Source: Macquaria australasica
Lineage: Eukaryota > Chordata > Actinopteri > Centrarchiformes > Percichthyidae
DNA length: 64,000 bases
Assembly: GCA_005408345.1 (NCBI GenBank)
Contig: SEMN01000001.1
Span: forward strand, 1,488,001 to 1,552,000
Reading direction: 5' to 3'
Each line of letters begins with the position of its first letter. Positions within the stretch are counted from its first letter, which is position 1. The translations under genes and the position numbers were made by a program. The notes under the pieces were generated by a model. That model did no database searches, was not told the origin of the DNA, and saw only the letters and a list, made by a program, of their open reading frames with translations. Shown piece after piece: positions 26,919-39,706 of the stretch.

Positions 26919-29900
26919 TACGGCCTTGGAGCCAGGAGGCAGTTAGCTTAGTTTAGCTCAGCATAAAGAGCGGAAGCAGGGGGAAACAGTTAGCCCGAGT
27001 CTCTCCAAAGTTCAAAAGTAAACCTACCAGCACCTCTAAAACAGTTACAGCACATAACTCCCCGTAAAAACCACAAATTGTCATTTTTCCATTTCTAAAT
27101 AAAACAAACGTGACACAATGTGTTAATTTATGAGCTCTAGAGGCTAGCTGTTTCCCCCTGCTTCCAGGCTTAATGCTAAGCTAAGCTTATTGCCTCCTGG
27201 ATCTACTGTAGGTCCTTACTTAACATACAGACATGAGAGTGGTATCGATCCCCTCAGCTAAAGTGAATAACTGCATTTCCCAAAATGCTGAATTAATGTT
27301 AAATATTGAACATTGAATGATCCATACCATATATGTTATGGCTCCTATTTCCACCAACACATGCTGGGCAGCAAGATCCACCTCGCCAAGTACACCTGTT
27401 ATGATAAAGGTCAGATTCAGACACTTACAAAGACTTTCCCACCATGCCTAAAATGAGGCCAGTTATTTTACGTGGCACACATATGGTAGTTTTAGAGTAT
27501 TCCATTCTTTTTCAATTAATCACATACTGCTGGTGGAGAAGTGTCCATATCCAAAACCAGAATTTTATTTGGGCAAATAATGTGAATTTAGTTACTGGGG
27601 ATGGGGAATGCCCTGTACTTTACATTAGTAAACTATTTTTGTGTCTTTACCTTGTGTACCTTGTTTTAAGTGGTTTGGTTTATTTGAATTTGGAGACTTT
27701 TGTGATACTCTCTTTAGCCGGTTTAAAACAACTAAATACATTTTGTTGGCAAAAATGGGTCTATTGACTTACACTGGTAATACTGAACAAATGCTACTAG
27801 GAAATAATTATGTCTAGAAGTGTATTATGATTGGAGCATATTTACAATTACTCTGATGGTCTAAGTATTTGTTTGTAGAAGAATTTGACAAACACGTACA
27901 AAATTGTGGTACTACTTCTTCAAACTACACTGACCAGCAAGGAAACCGCCAACCTCCCAGATCCACCACTCAAAGCAGACCATGAAAACACTGGGAACAG
28001 CCAGCTTCATATAGGAGCCCCACTCCTGCAGACAGTCAGTGGACCAGCCTACACAACATATCACACAGAAGGGTTAGGTTAGGGTTGTACTCAACATGGC
28101 CTGTAGAGGGCGACAGTTTTATAAAATGCTGATTTGGTCCTTTAGTATTTGATTTTCACATTTGTGTGTATTGCTCACCTCCCCATGTCTGCTGATGGAG
28201 CTTCTTCCATCTGATGTAGCCATACAACAGCAGGCAGATGGCGATCTGGGAGAGGCTGTTAGCAATAGCTGATCCGCTGCAAACACACATTATAGAACAT
28301 CTTTTTCATATTGGAGGGATGTCTAGTGACGGCCTACATTAACTCTGACTCCATCCCTCTCTCTAGGCAAAGACGGGAAAAGACTGTACTCTGAGGGGGT
28401 CAAAAGACGTCAGCATCGAGACAGTTAAAGTTACATCGTGGTTTGAGCACACTTGATGTCTAAGGGTCTGAGAATGAGCCTTGAAAATGTCAATATGGGA
28501 GGGAAGGGACAGACCTGACCCGACCACAGAGACATGATTGGTTAAGTCGACTGCCTGTTGAATCAAATGTTTGTCCAGCTGGGCCAGGATCAAGTCCTGT
28601 CAGAGCTCTCTTTTCCTTTTCTGCCCTACACTGCCTTCCTCTCTAAATAAAGTACAAAAATAATAAACATCAGTGTACCGCTGACTCTGTTTTAACAAAA
28701 AACAAATAATTCTTCTTAGATAGATTAAAATGCATAATGAGTTTTCTGACCTCCTGTCCTCTTCTTTCCAAACTCCTGGCTATGCATCAGCCCCCAGCCC
28801 TCTCCTATTTGGACAGCAGTGAAGTGATCAAGAGAGAGAAAGAGAGTTTCTCTGCTTTAATGCTATAGAGGCTTAACTAGTATATTTTATTGGTCAAGGC
28901 ACTTGAAGGCTGATACCATATCAAGCAACACAAAGTCCATCAAAAAAATGAAAGAGTAAGGAGACACACTTACATGACACCCAACTGGAGGCTGAAGATT
29001 AAGACGTAGTTCACCGCCAAGTTGAAAATGTTCGCTGCTGCTGCTGTGTACAGCTGAGGCAGAATGATCCCCTGACGGAGAAGAAAGACGTGGAATCAAC
29101 AGTCAGCTCATCTGTGGAGCTACTATTCAAACTGCATGAATATTGTTTATACAGGTTCTAGACAAACAAGATAAAGTCAGGAAAAAGACGGCGCTCCAGT
29201 GGCATCAAGGCTACAGCCATGCGAGCAACTTGGTGAGGCTGATGGGAATGTCATTAGTTTTGTAGGTTTTTAGTGATAAACCAAAGTACTGATCAATTTA
29301 AAATTTGACCTGATGGTGGCGCTAGAGGAAAAGTCAGATGATCATCAAAGTCATTAAGGTGCAACATCTGGGAACCATGAATGTCTGTACAAAATGTTGC
29401 GCCAATACATTTAGCCGCTAGCATGGCTAGGAAAAAACCCCAAAAGAATCACCACATGTCTTGATCATTTAAATTGGCCTAAATTTTTCTTACAACTATG
29501 GACTGACAAAACTGCTGACATGGTTCGGCGTGACACTATAGCGAAAACAATTCATCAAAATGATCAAGACATGAGGTGATACTTTCTCTTTTTCTACCAC
29601 TGGAGTGTCACAGTTTCCTGAATTTGTTTTGTGGAAACGAACACATTGCAGTCCATTCTTTGAGGCAGGGCACCCACTGAAATTCAGAGCAGGAGAAGTG
29701 CACCAGTTTCCTCTTATAATCTTACTTGGTTTTGTAAGTAGGCAACTTGCAGCTGGTGCAGGAACATGGCCTGTAGCAGGGAGAGACAAAGAGGATTTTT
29801 TTTTAAAAGTAATTGTTGAATTTGGGTCACAGCAAAAGCTTAAGCAAAACTTCATCAGATTAGAGTGATTAGTGATCAGGTTATACAGTAACGTGCAAAT

Positions 29901-32900
29901 AAACACGCTGCACAGCTAGAAGACGAGGCCAGAGAGTATTATCTTTTGGTATTTCATTGACCAACACTGGAGCACACATCCAATCTTTTGATGAGCTAAA
30001 AGACTCAATCAGTTGCCCATCAGAGTTGTGCAAACATTGCTTTTAGACAAAGACATCACCACAAACTTGTTTCCTTGCCTCATTTTCCGCTATGCTTCCT
30101 ATTTTGGAGAACTGGTTGCACCTAAACTTGATTTGCATTTCTTAGTTTTTAATACAGAATCCTAATGTGCTAATTGTGTAGCTTAAGTAACTGCAGAATA
30201 TTGCATAACAAAACATGTACTGAATTAGGCAGGCAAATGTTCAAAATGTTCATCCCCCAGGAGACCACACTATATTTTTTCAGTTCAGTGCACTCACTGG
30301 AACAGCTGGTAGAAATGCCATCACGTAGAGGTGGGCAATTCTGAAGGCGAGACAAACAGAGTAATATCAATTTAATAAAGCAAACACATACACAGTAACT
30401 CCCTTTCTACTCAGATATCCTCCTCTTTTTGCAAGTCTATATATGCAGTAATCAAAACTGTGTGTCTGTTCACATTAAATTTCTCCTTTGTTGCTTTAGT
30501 TCCTCACAATAAAATGATGGAAATCTAACTACAATATTCTACATATGGGTGGAATCACACATCCAGGCATCTAAAGCTGCACACATAATACTCACATAAC
30601 ATACGTTTAAGTGTAGGGAAAGTACACTTAAATACATTTTGTAGGTTTATACAAATACCTACATAAAGCTGAACTTAAGCACACCTACATAAAACACCTC
30701 TATACACATTAACCTGGAATAGTTCAGTACATACATAATATGGATGTCAGTAATACTGCTGATAAGATAATGATATGGGTCTTATAAATGTACCTTGCCA
30801 CCTCAGCCTCTTGTTGCAAGATGAGCAGTAAGTTTTGACAGTTGATGAGAAGACCCCAACATGGCAGACAAAACAGCAGCAGGATCAATGAACTCCTTTG
30901 GAGAATCACTCCCACGCGTTTCATGTTCTTACTGCCGAATGTCTGCAAAACACAGATGAAATGAGAACTGAATCTGATTACATAGGTTTAAAATTTAAAC
31001 CTCTCTGTAGATGACACACAATAATAATAAGGCTCAGATAATGTGGTTCGCTCACCTGAGAAATGAGTGTGTCACAAGCCATAGCAAGGCCATAGCCTGT
31101 TGCAGTTGTAGTCACATTAATGGTCTGAGAGGTGGAGAATCAAATACAAGAAAATCAGAGAACAAAAACTGCAAGTTAGACTTAAGTTATAAAATGTTAC
31201 AGTTCAAATGTCTTCTCATTGTCAGCTTTTGTTTATGTCCATAACTCTGAGTAATATGTACATTTTTGTGATCTCCTACGCCTCAGCTGTTTGAGCAGAA
31301 TGTGGTTCGATAGTTCTTGGAAACTAATTGGTAGAAAAGAACTGATTCCAAGAAAAGCAGTCCAGCAGGCACTGTGTGTTCACACAAATAAATACTGTAG
31401 CCCAGGTGCAGCAAGGACGGAAAAGCCCATGGTTGAGCAACAGGTAGTCTTTAGGGAGAAGAGCGACTCCATTAAAAAATGTGTGGGGAGAAAATGCTTC
31501 AGAAGGAGAAAGCAGCAAAGCCTGCTGTGTCTCAAGAAAAGTAGGGTTATTGGAGGAGGAAGTGCTATTTATATTGGGTGCACACAGGTGTACTTCTTGG
31601 GTGTTACTATTTTTGGTATTTTGACGACTCAACACAAACCTGACAGCAGTGAACGGACTGGATGCACAGGGCATTTAAACTGGCGTACTCACTCCAGTGT
31701 CACTGTGTCCTACCTCAGTCCATTCTGATCTCGCATGTGGACATGGACGAACCAGCACCAGGACATTCAGGAAGAAGCTATTTCTGTAGTCTCTCCAAAA
31801 TCAAGATAGAGGGCTGTACTCTGGGTATTCTCTTGTACCCATATGAGACTGATGCGGGATCTCAGCCCGCACAGTGCACGCAGGCCATCTGAAGAGGTCA
31901 CAGCAAGTGGTACAGCCAGGTGAAAGCTTTACCATGATAGATATTAAAGATTGTTTAAAAAAAAGTGTTTATTGTCTGTGCGATCTCGAGGTGCAGAACA
32001 ACTACCTTTGGTTGCTGCTCTCTCTGTTGATCAGGTTTAATTTGCTGGATGTGTCCAGATCTTTTTCCAGATCTACTCAGTCAGAACTAGAGGGTTGACC
32101 CGTGTTGTCAGAAGAACTGTCAAGTTCTTGATATTAACAGTGAATACAATTTTTGAAAGGGTTGATACACCCAGTCCCACTGAAAATCAAGCAGTCTGCA
32201 GCTTGTTGCAAATTCTGGCCAATTTCAGCTCATTGATTTGGTGTGCAGGTCCATACAGTTCAGTGCCAACTGTTCTTACGATTCCCCTCGTGTGAACTGT
32301 GGGTACCCATTCCCAACACACAATGCTCTCACAAGCCAACTTTATGCTATTTGGCCAGTGCCAAATGGTAGACAGTCAAAGTAAACCAGTGTTTGGGGAG
32401 AGACATATTTTTGCAGACCAAGGTGGCCGACCAAACTGGGGCTGATGGTTTCTGTCAGTCATGTGTGACTATTACGTCCTTATAATGTCTTTTTGCTCTA
32501 CGCGTTTCTGCTGCTGGTCTCAGGTCTTGCAAAAGAGACCTCAGTATCAATGAAATTACCTGCCTGTGTGTGAATATTGGAGGAAAAGAATTCCATCCAC
32601 ACCTCATTTGTTCAGCGATTCAAATGCAGCAAGTCTGGTGTCGTGTTCATTGTTCACTGTTCACTGTTTTTGTCATCTTCCTACATAGCTAGCTAGCTAC
32701 CTAGCTAATCATGAAAAAAATCGCGACAGAAAAATGGCGTGGATGAGTTTGACAGAGGTGTACACATTCTTGTAAGTCGACTTACAGTAATCACAACTCT
32801 TAAATTGATATATTTGTGTGTGAAATCATTATGTTTACTGCTCTACTGCACTAGGCTTTTGTCTACATATATGAATATGTAGCTTGAAACTGGGGGGTAA

Positions 32901-34222
32901 TAAAACTACTATTCTTGCTGTCTGTGGACAGGTGTGTAAAAACATTTTAATTCCATTACATGCATCACTCAGTAAACTACATATGTTTATTTTAAATTGC
33001 CCCTGAGAAACAATAATTTCACATTGCTTCACCTCTTTTTGGTGTTCGGTAGTCTTTACAGACTTAAGTCTAAATTCTTTTGCAGTTGCACAACATCTAT
33101 GTACAAATTTAGCAGTGTTTTCCATGTCTGTGTGACATGGCAGGTGCTGATGTGAGTCTGTTTGTCTTTCTGCACAATTTTGGTATATAATATCAGAGTA
33201 TTGCTAAGTCCCTTTGGTGTTTAAAGGTACAAAATGAGCATCAGCGACCACATCACTCACCCGTCACTGAAGACCTGAACTGTCACACAGTTACCAGCAC
33301 ATTAAAATGTCCACTGGGCTCCCAGCATGCACACAAAAAAATACTTATAATAATGTAACAGAGAAAATTACTGTCATAGTAATAGCAGTATGAGCAGCAG
33401 CAGCAGCAGTAGAGGTACAGTAAGCAGAAAGAGTAGCTATAGTACTTGTTCTACTTTAGTTGCAGCAGGTAAAATCAACTAGTCTACAAAGGAGTATAGA
33501 TAGTACCGCTGAGGCCAGTGCGTATCCAGCCAGTTCTGCATTGCCAATGTGACCACAGAATATGGTGATAACAAACGGCAGGAGGAAGTTCAGAATCCGA
33601 GACAGCAGCTGTAGAAACAAACAAAAGATCTGACTTATTCGCAAACAGCCCATCGATGACCTGCTGAAGCTGATGCAGCACATCGTTGCTGTTGACTGGG
33701 TTCAGACAGCTTATCTGTAGGCCTACTCAGCAAAGTAGTTTAAAGTTAGAGAGCAGTCTTGTGAAATCACCAAGCACAGACAGGTTTGCACTAACATATA
33801 GTATAGGCACCATTTTATTTCACCTTTTGCATACTGTATATATATTTCAGAACTGGTAATTTGACTGTTAGACTGAACTCTGTAACGGTGCACATTCAAC
33901 AGTAACTCTGCAACAAAGGAGTACAGTAACTGAATGCATTATAGTTGTGGCACTTTATGAATAACATACCAATCCCCCCCCACCAACTCTTCAACTTTCC
34001 CCTACTCACCAGTGGACCCGTGAGACGTAAGACTTGGTAAAGTTCTTCTCTGTAGGCCAGTGGTAGCCAACGTCTAACGCACGCACACCAAAACAGTTTA
34101 GAGCTGACCGCTGCAGCCGCCTCGTCTCCCTCAGCCCCTGCCGTCTTGGCAACAGACACCCCAGCAACGGGCCCTGCACCCGGCGACGGGCGTGCAGGTT
34201 CCGGGGAACCCAGCTTCTCCAT
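23371..34222 (-). CDS. slc47a: MATE-family multidrug and toxin extrusion transporter, paralog B
   Basis: Predicted proton/organic-cation antiporter, 17 coding exons, about 657 aa. In transcript order: 34010-34222, 33507-33608, 31056-31124, 30794-30942, 30298-30340, 29726-29770, 28974-29071, 28179-28276, 27935-28048, 27328-27395, 26592-26700, 26367-26442, 26213-26282, 25921-26053, 24518-24612, 23873-23977 and 23371-23757. Hallmarks seen: FCGHIGNAELAG, ACDTLISQ, MKRVGVILQR, EWW, VRVGNALGAGN and KLNWKK. Exons 2-8 and 11-15 match paralog A base for base in length. Residues E299, E304 and E326 match human MATE1 E273, E278 and E300, but the E389 position is Asp415. The protein is longer than usual because of an Ala/Gly/Pro-rich N-terminus (71-aa first exon) and a long polar linker before the final helix, plus about 35 residues after it. 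The last-exon acceptor is a tandem CAGCAG, so its start is uncertain by 3 nt. I cannot assign it to a specific fish slc47a number. Confidence 0.93.
24731..24870 (-). repeat. Dispersed teleost repeat, copy in intron 15 of MATE paralog B
   Basis: Blocks such as 'CACCATGTTAGTTAGCAT', 'AAACACAAAGTACAGCTGAGG' and 'ACCAAAGTACTGGACAA' correspond, in inverse orientation, to the repeat at 40345-40830, and in the same orientation to the one at 29205-29415. Confidence 0.7.
25006..25113. repeat. (GT)n microsatellite with ATG and CGCG interruptions
   Basis: More than 100 bp of GT units inside intron 14 of MATE paralog B. The open frames of Cys-Val repeats across it are artefacts. Confidence 0.97.
26054..26081 (-). 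promoter_or_regulatory. (TG)10-T4-CAG splice acceptor of MATE paralog B exon 14
   Basis: On the minus strand the intron ends with ten TG units, four T and CAG, directly before the exon beginning TGC GTC TGC. The polypyrimidine tract is therefore a microsatellite. The layout resembles the TG(m)T(n) tract at the human CFTR intron 8 (legacy numbering) acceptor, where tract length influences exon skipping. Confidence 0.85.
26757..27300. mobile_element. Fold-back element in intron 10 of MATE paralog B
   Basis: A left arm (about 26775-26992) and a right arm (about 27130-27290) are imperfect inverted copies. Shared blocks are 'CATTTTG(A/G)GAAATGCA', 'GATC(A/G)ATACCACT', 'CATGTCTGT', 'CCAGGAGGCA', 'TTAGCTTAG' and 'GGAAGCAGGGGGAAACAG'. 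The left arm has expanded into a long (GT)n run. There is no coding capacity. Fragments of the same family occur at 20985-21210 and 41778-41940. I cannot name the superfamily. Confidence 0.75.
26842..26915. repeat. (TG)n microsatellite inside the fold-back element
   Basis: About 37 perfect TG units. The right arm has only a short TGTATGTTAAG-like segment at the matching place. Confidence 0.97.
29205..29415 (-). repeat. Dispersed teleost repeat, copy in intron 6 of MATE paralog B
   Basis: Contains 'GAGGCTGATGGGAATGTCATTA', 'AAACCAAAGTACTG' and 'CATCTGGGAACCATGAATGTCTGTACAA' layouts. The last block is also in the copy at 40345-40830. The order of blocks suggests a rearranged or fragmentary element. 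Confidence 0.7.
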
Positions 34223-34358
34223 TCAAACACAGAATAAGAAGTGAGAAGGGAGAAAAGCCAAGGGACAAGGGAGGGAGGGAGTGGGGAAAGAGAGAGCAAG
34301 GGTAAGAGGGGCAGTCGTCTATCTGGATTTAGAAATACAACACATGCACTTCTTCAAA

Positions 34359-34371
34359 GTTATTGATTAAA
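34359..34371 (-). promoter_or_regulatory. HNF1-like motif upstream of MATE paralog B
   Basis: The plus strand reads GTTATTGATTAAA, 10 of the 12 fixed positions of the HNF1 consensus, about 137-149 bp before the start codon. The core GTTATTGATTA is the same 11-mer found twice upstream of paralog A. The function is inferred. Confidence 0.4.
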
Positions 34372-35182
34372 TAATGTGATTTGGGGGAGGAGGGAGATGA
34401 GAGCATGAATAAAGGAGAGAGGAAAGGAAAACAGAGGGAGTGGAAAAGAATAAAATACTTTTTTTGTGGATACAAGGGTCAAAGAAGTGCTGATGAATGT
34501 GTCTTGGTAGGGAGGCAGGGAATACAGTGTGTCTGAGCAGTATATACAGTGAGTGAGTGCTTTGGGAACATGTTACATTAACATATTTTGGTGTGTGACT
34601 GTGGGTGAGTGTGTGTGTACTTATGGGGCTCAGTGGTAATCTGATGAGGAATGCCTGTTTGCACGGTGTACACAACCAGCTCTGATGGCATAAAGTCTGT
34701 AGGCTTTGATTAATTACTTACAGGGCAGCCATGCTGTTTGTGTTTGTGTGTGTGCACATGTATAAGCCACTGATGTTATCTGCCCGAGTGTACTTCGACC
34801 GCCGACCCCGGGGTCACCCTCCTCATGTACTTGTCAGATAAACAAACATAGTCACACATACACACAAACCTGCACTCATCCATTTTCTCCCGGCTCTGTG
34901 ACTTGAATATTTATTCACCAGCATCTACAGGTATCTTCAACTTATATATGTTAATAAATGACTGAGAAACAATATTGATTTAATCACTGATATTTACCTT
35001 TAGCTTCTCAGTAAAGACAGTTTCAGGAAGCACACAGTTGATATGTTTCATTTGTAGTAACAACTTGGCCAAATTCACCAAGTTCTGTAGCCAAGTCCGT
35101 TTGATCAAACAGATCTCAAGCTTTAGTATGAGAGAGGTCACAAGCCCAGCTATAAGCTTACACATTACAGCTGAAGAAGCTA

Positions 35183-35185
<3 letters not shown>

Positions 35186-35257
<72 letters not shown>
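35186..35257. repeat. (GT)n microsatellite
   Basis: About 36 perfect GT units. Confidence 0.97.
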
Positions 35258-35260
<3 letters not shown>

Positions 35261-36431
35261 GTGAGAAAGAATAAATCCCTGCATGTGTCTATCTATGACT
35301 AGCTAGTCAGTCATTTGTGCAAGATCACATTAAGAGCACATTCTTCTCCCCACAACTGCGCATGTTGCAATTGCTGCTCACCTTCGATCTTTGATCAGAC
35401 CATATAAGGATTCTTTTAATGAGCAGATATAAGAAGCAGTCATAGGCTGAATATTATGTACTGATTACCAAAGGTCCAGTGCTTATAATGCAGTAAAGTA
35501 TCAAATGCAAATACAAAAGAAGAAAATACAAAAGAAGTTGGACGTTTGAGGGAGGCGTGACTAATACAAATGGCACTTTCTATGCACAGTACAAACCACA
35601 CATGGGATTGTATTTGAGAGCAAGTATAAGAAGCTGTCAGACTGAAAAAAGGGGGTAAGCAGATACAGGCCTACCATTTTAAGAAGGTTATAATGTGCGC
35701 TCTGGGTTAAGACAGGACAGAGGGAAATCAAAAATTTATATAAAAGTCAATAAAAGGCAATAACGATAACAAGGTGTGATATGTCTACTGTCTTCTAATC
35801 AGTCTTACCTTTATTGTAATGTAGAGTTACAAAGTGGTTGACAAAAAACATCCAATGTTCACAGTGTATTAAGATCCATTTAATCAACTGCAAATACAAC
35901 AGTGAGGAGGTAGAAAGTTTGAACAAGACATGACTAGTATAAGTGACTCTTTTTTCTTTCATCAGATATCACATATGAGGAGATAGCCACCATTAACAAA
36001 CACCATATTGACTGCTGATATTATCGTAAGCACATAATAGTCCGATATTAAGGTTTGCAATGCTATTGAGACATTTGTTCATAAAATATTCTTCTAGTCT
36101 TTTAGGACAAAATAGTTTGAATATATAGCTATATGAATTTCTGCAAGCAACATTTTTTGGAAAGAAAACCGTCATACAATCAGATTTAAAAAATATATTA
36201 TACAACTTATGAAATGAAAATTAGTTACAACTGTTAAAGTACGACACATCCAGCAGATAACAAATAACTCTAATCTAACAAAGGATGTACACTGAAAGCC
36301 TCAACCACGAAGCTTACTGTATGTTTAAAATTATAATCTGTAAGTCTCATTAACTACCTGCTGCTGAAGAAACCTTTTTCAGTTGGTCAGTACCTCACTC
36401 TAGTGGGTTAGAGAGGGAGGGCTGTTGGAAA

Positions 36432-36454
36432 AACACACACACACACACACACAC
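36432..36454. repeat. (AC)n microsatellite
   Basis: About 11 AC units. Confidence 0.95.
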
Positions 36455-38235
36455 TGTTTTTCCACTTCCTAAAGAGCATATTCTCCAGACCCCTGTGCTC
36501 CCCCTCCATAGTGTTCTGCTTGCTTGCTTTTTAAATCTGACATTGAGCCTGTTGGACGATCGCCCACACCACAGCAAAACTTTGACTTAATTACTTTGGA
36601 TTCACTGTTGCTCTCAAATGCATCACTAAACTACACCAATACTGCCTTATAAAAGCTGTAACTACAGAAACTGTGAATTTGAGGTTAGCTAAACTGTTTA
36701 ACAAATATATAAGTTGTAAGCCTTTATAGGTTGATTATTATTAACTGTCACAGACTTTACATAAAACACCAAAAGACATTTAGATAATGCACTATATGTT
36801 TGAAAAATCTGAAGGGCGCAGGAAAACACAGTATCTACAGACAAAATGTGTTCTTGTTTATTCTTCAGCTTTCTTGTCCATTTGAACTCATAATTGATTT
36901 AAAGGTAACGTTAGCTTAACCCCATGAAATCTTGTGAATTTATAGTAGTCGATATGTGTTAGACTGCTATGAAAGTCTCTCATTTTCTTCCTGCTCTAAC
37001 AGTCCTTCACGCTGTACGTTATAATATAAAACTGGTCAGACATTTGCAAAAATGTAGGCACACGGTGATCACAAGCAGAAGATCTAAAACTACACTGTGT
37101 GACATGTTCCCACTTCAGGTGTAGACAGGAAGTTAAAAGACACAATTACGGAGTCTTAATCAACATGCAGATCACATTTAGAGTGAGGGTACATTGAAAG
37201 CGAAAAAAAACAAATAAATAATGAAAGAATAAATAAAAAATAAGGAATATTAAAAGAGGAAAATAGATACAAAAGTTTAGTTGCTTTTGAATTGGAAGAG
37301 GTCCTAATACAGTCTATGTAGTGCATCAATTCATGTTTAAATACAATAAACAAAGGTTTTGTTTTTGTGAATTATTGTGAGAAATTCTGTATGACTGTTG
37401 CCTAATATACAAAGGAACAAGTAAAAAGTACAATACCACTGAAATGTGGTGTAGTAAAAGTATAAATTAGCATAAAATGGATGTATTTTGAGGAGTACGG
37501 ATATGCCCGCTGTTGTTAAAGCACTTGCACACTGGGTATTTAGCAGCTTTGTTATCAGCTTATGACAAAGATGTGGTTTATTACTTGTTTTATCAATACA
37601 CACATTACTTTGGTCTCTTGCATACTGTCAATCATCTGACATTAACAGGAAGAAAGAGAAAAGTGCACAAGGAAATAATCCCCCAAACTTCATTGTCACA
37701 TCCATGTCTTTTAGCTTGAACGCCATTCTCGTCTCACATTAGGACTTTAGGAAATACAGATAATGTGAATTTGATGTTAAAATACATTGAAGTAAAAACA
37801 GAATAAAATAAGGTTTATATACAAAAAAAATTGTAATAAGTAATAAGTTATTTTACATTTTGTTGTGAGTTTTACAAGTTTGAAAACTAGCTGGCTTCCA
37901 CAGTGACTTGCTTCATCAACAAATGTATAGGACTACACTGTCAAATACATTGCATCATCAGTGCGTCATGGGCTTTAAAAACCTGTAACTATTAAAAGCA
38001 AATAGGAAAAGAGCCTGTAAAATGCGTATTTTAATCCTTGCATCCACACCCAAGACGTTTTAGTGCCATTGTAATGAGTATAGCCAATAAAACGTTTCCT
38101 TGTGTTTGCACATTATAAGTATGCAACAATAAAAAAGAAAAAAAGAAGGAATCATGGGTGGGAGAATTGAAAGGCTGTTGACAGGAACAGGAAGGTAGAA
38201 TTATGAGAAACCTAGTTAGAAACAGTGAGGGCAGT

Positions 38236-38243
38236 TATAAAAG
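38236..38243 (+). promoter_or_regulatory. TATA box of tmigd1
   Basis: TATAAAAG lies about 25-30 bp before the presumed start of a non-coding first exon (about 38266-38375). That exon ends GTCAG and is followed by the donor GTATGT at 38376. The non-coding exon would join an acceptor at 39685 (TTCAG), 22 bp before the tmigd1 start codon. No transcript evidence is available. Confidence 0.5.
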
Positions 38244-38651
38244 TGTCCTCATCTGAATGTGAAGCATATAAGAGCTACTGAAGATTTGAACAGTCCTCCA
38301 CATCCTCATATTCACACACAGGGAACATCATCAAGAAAACACAGACAAGGGATAAGAAGAAATAATCATTGTCAGGTATGTACCTCTTAGTCACGTCAGG
38401 ACGCAAAACGTTTATATATAAATATACAACTGTATGAGCTATCACACATTTTATTAACTACATTTCTTAGTGTATTTAATGAATATAGTTTAATGGGTAT
38501 AAATCCAGAGAGCATTGGTACTGTGTTGCTGGTATGACTTGCTTCAAAGGAAGAAATGGTAACTCTAATAATTTATTTTAAGTAAACTGCAGTCCCATAT
38601 TAGTTTACTATTAATAAGTAACAAATGTCAGCAATTACAAACTGTCCCTTT

Positions 38652-38720
38652 AAAGATAAATGGACTGCATTTATATAGCGCTTTTATCCAAAGGGATGAT
38701 TTTACAGGCATGTTTTTCTA
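38652..38720. repeat. Dispersed retroelement-tail-like repeat
   Basis: The segment ATGGACTGCATTTATATAGCGCTTTT has the form of a common teleost SINE/LINE 3' tail (family from memory). It lies in intron 1 of tmigd1. Confidence 0.6.
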
Positions 38721-39410
38721 AATTTAGTCTTCAGAATCTTGTAAAACATCCCAAAACCCCACGTGCACATGCCTTAACAGAAGAATACAAAGGAGACAAA
38801 TTAAACCGTAGTAAACAATGACATTTTCTTTAACGCTTTAAGATCTCATATTATGATATTCCAGATATTCTAAATTGGATCTGTGTGATCTATGAGATGG
38901 CATGTTTTTTATGTTTTACAAAAAATGTCTTGCACGTGTGTGCACTTGCATTCTCCTGACTTTGGAGTCCTAAACCGATGCTTAAAAAATCCATTATCAT
39001 CATGACACTCGTGCACCGAATTTGAGATGACACAAGCATTTTGTTACCTTGTGTACTGTAAAATTGTGTACTGTAAAATTGGATTTAACTGCTGCTTGAT
39101 CATCTTGTCTTACATAATGGAATGCATTGCATATTCTTTATACAGCAGAGGAATAGTAGCCTTTTTGTGTTTCTGTCTTTGATCAAGTATTCTGTAAGCC
39201 TGTTCGACAATTTGATTGTTATAGGCCTATTAGAGGGGCTCAGGAGAAAGGTATGGCTTGCAAAGAAACTTTGATCGACTGAAAGAGAGGAGGGAAATTG
39301 GAAATTTATACTGAGGGTAAAAACACAGATGATTAACGTGTGAAGTATTGTTGTTGGTGTCACAGACGATTGGTAGCCTAACAAGGTTGAGTAAAAAAAA
39401 ACTGAGAATA

Positions 39411-39540
39411 TTAGGCAAGGAAAGGCAAGTTTATTTGTATAGCACCTTTCAAAAACTAGGCAATTCAAAGTGTTTTGCATAAAATATAAAAGGCATTAAG
39501 AAAGGAAACACAAGGCAATATAAAAAGACATACAAATCAA
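39411..39540. repeat. Dispersed retroelement-tail-like repeat
   Basis: Contains 'AAGTTTATTTGTATAGCACC' followed by 'GGCAATTCAAAGTGTTTTGCAT', a recurrent teleost repeat pattern, then an A-rich stretch. It is in the first intron of tmigd1, about 170 bp before the start codon. Confidence 0.65.
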
Positions 39541-39706
39541 ATTCTTATTAATGCAAACAAATTTTAAAGTCTGTCACTGCAATACATCTGAAGCTACAGC
39601 TTTATATTTTTTTCTGTTGAAAAGTGCTGAAGTTTTGTTGAATTTTGATTAAATTAATTTCCAATTATCTTTCCCTTACCTTCAGGTTTATCCAAGGAAG
39701 AGTAAA

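Larger units (their letters stand above)
34372..38235. other. Divergent intergenic region between MATE paralog B and tmigd1
   Basis: The two flanking genes point away from each other. The region contains (GT)n at 35186-35257, (AC)n at 36432-36454 and otherwise AT-rich unique sequence. No gene was recognised. Confidence 0.6.

Noticed and set aside
31291..31728. Open frames on both strands in intron 2 of MATE paralog B
   Set aside because: No similarity to a transposase or any other protein I know. I see no terminal repeats either, so I left it as unclassified intron sequence.
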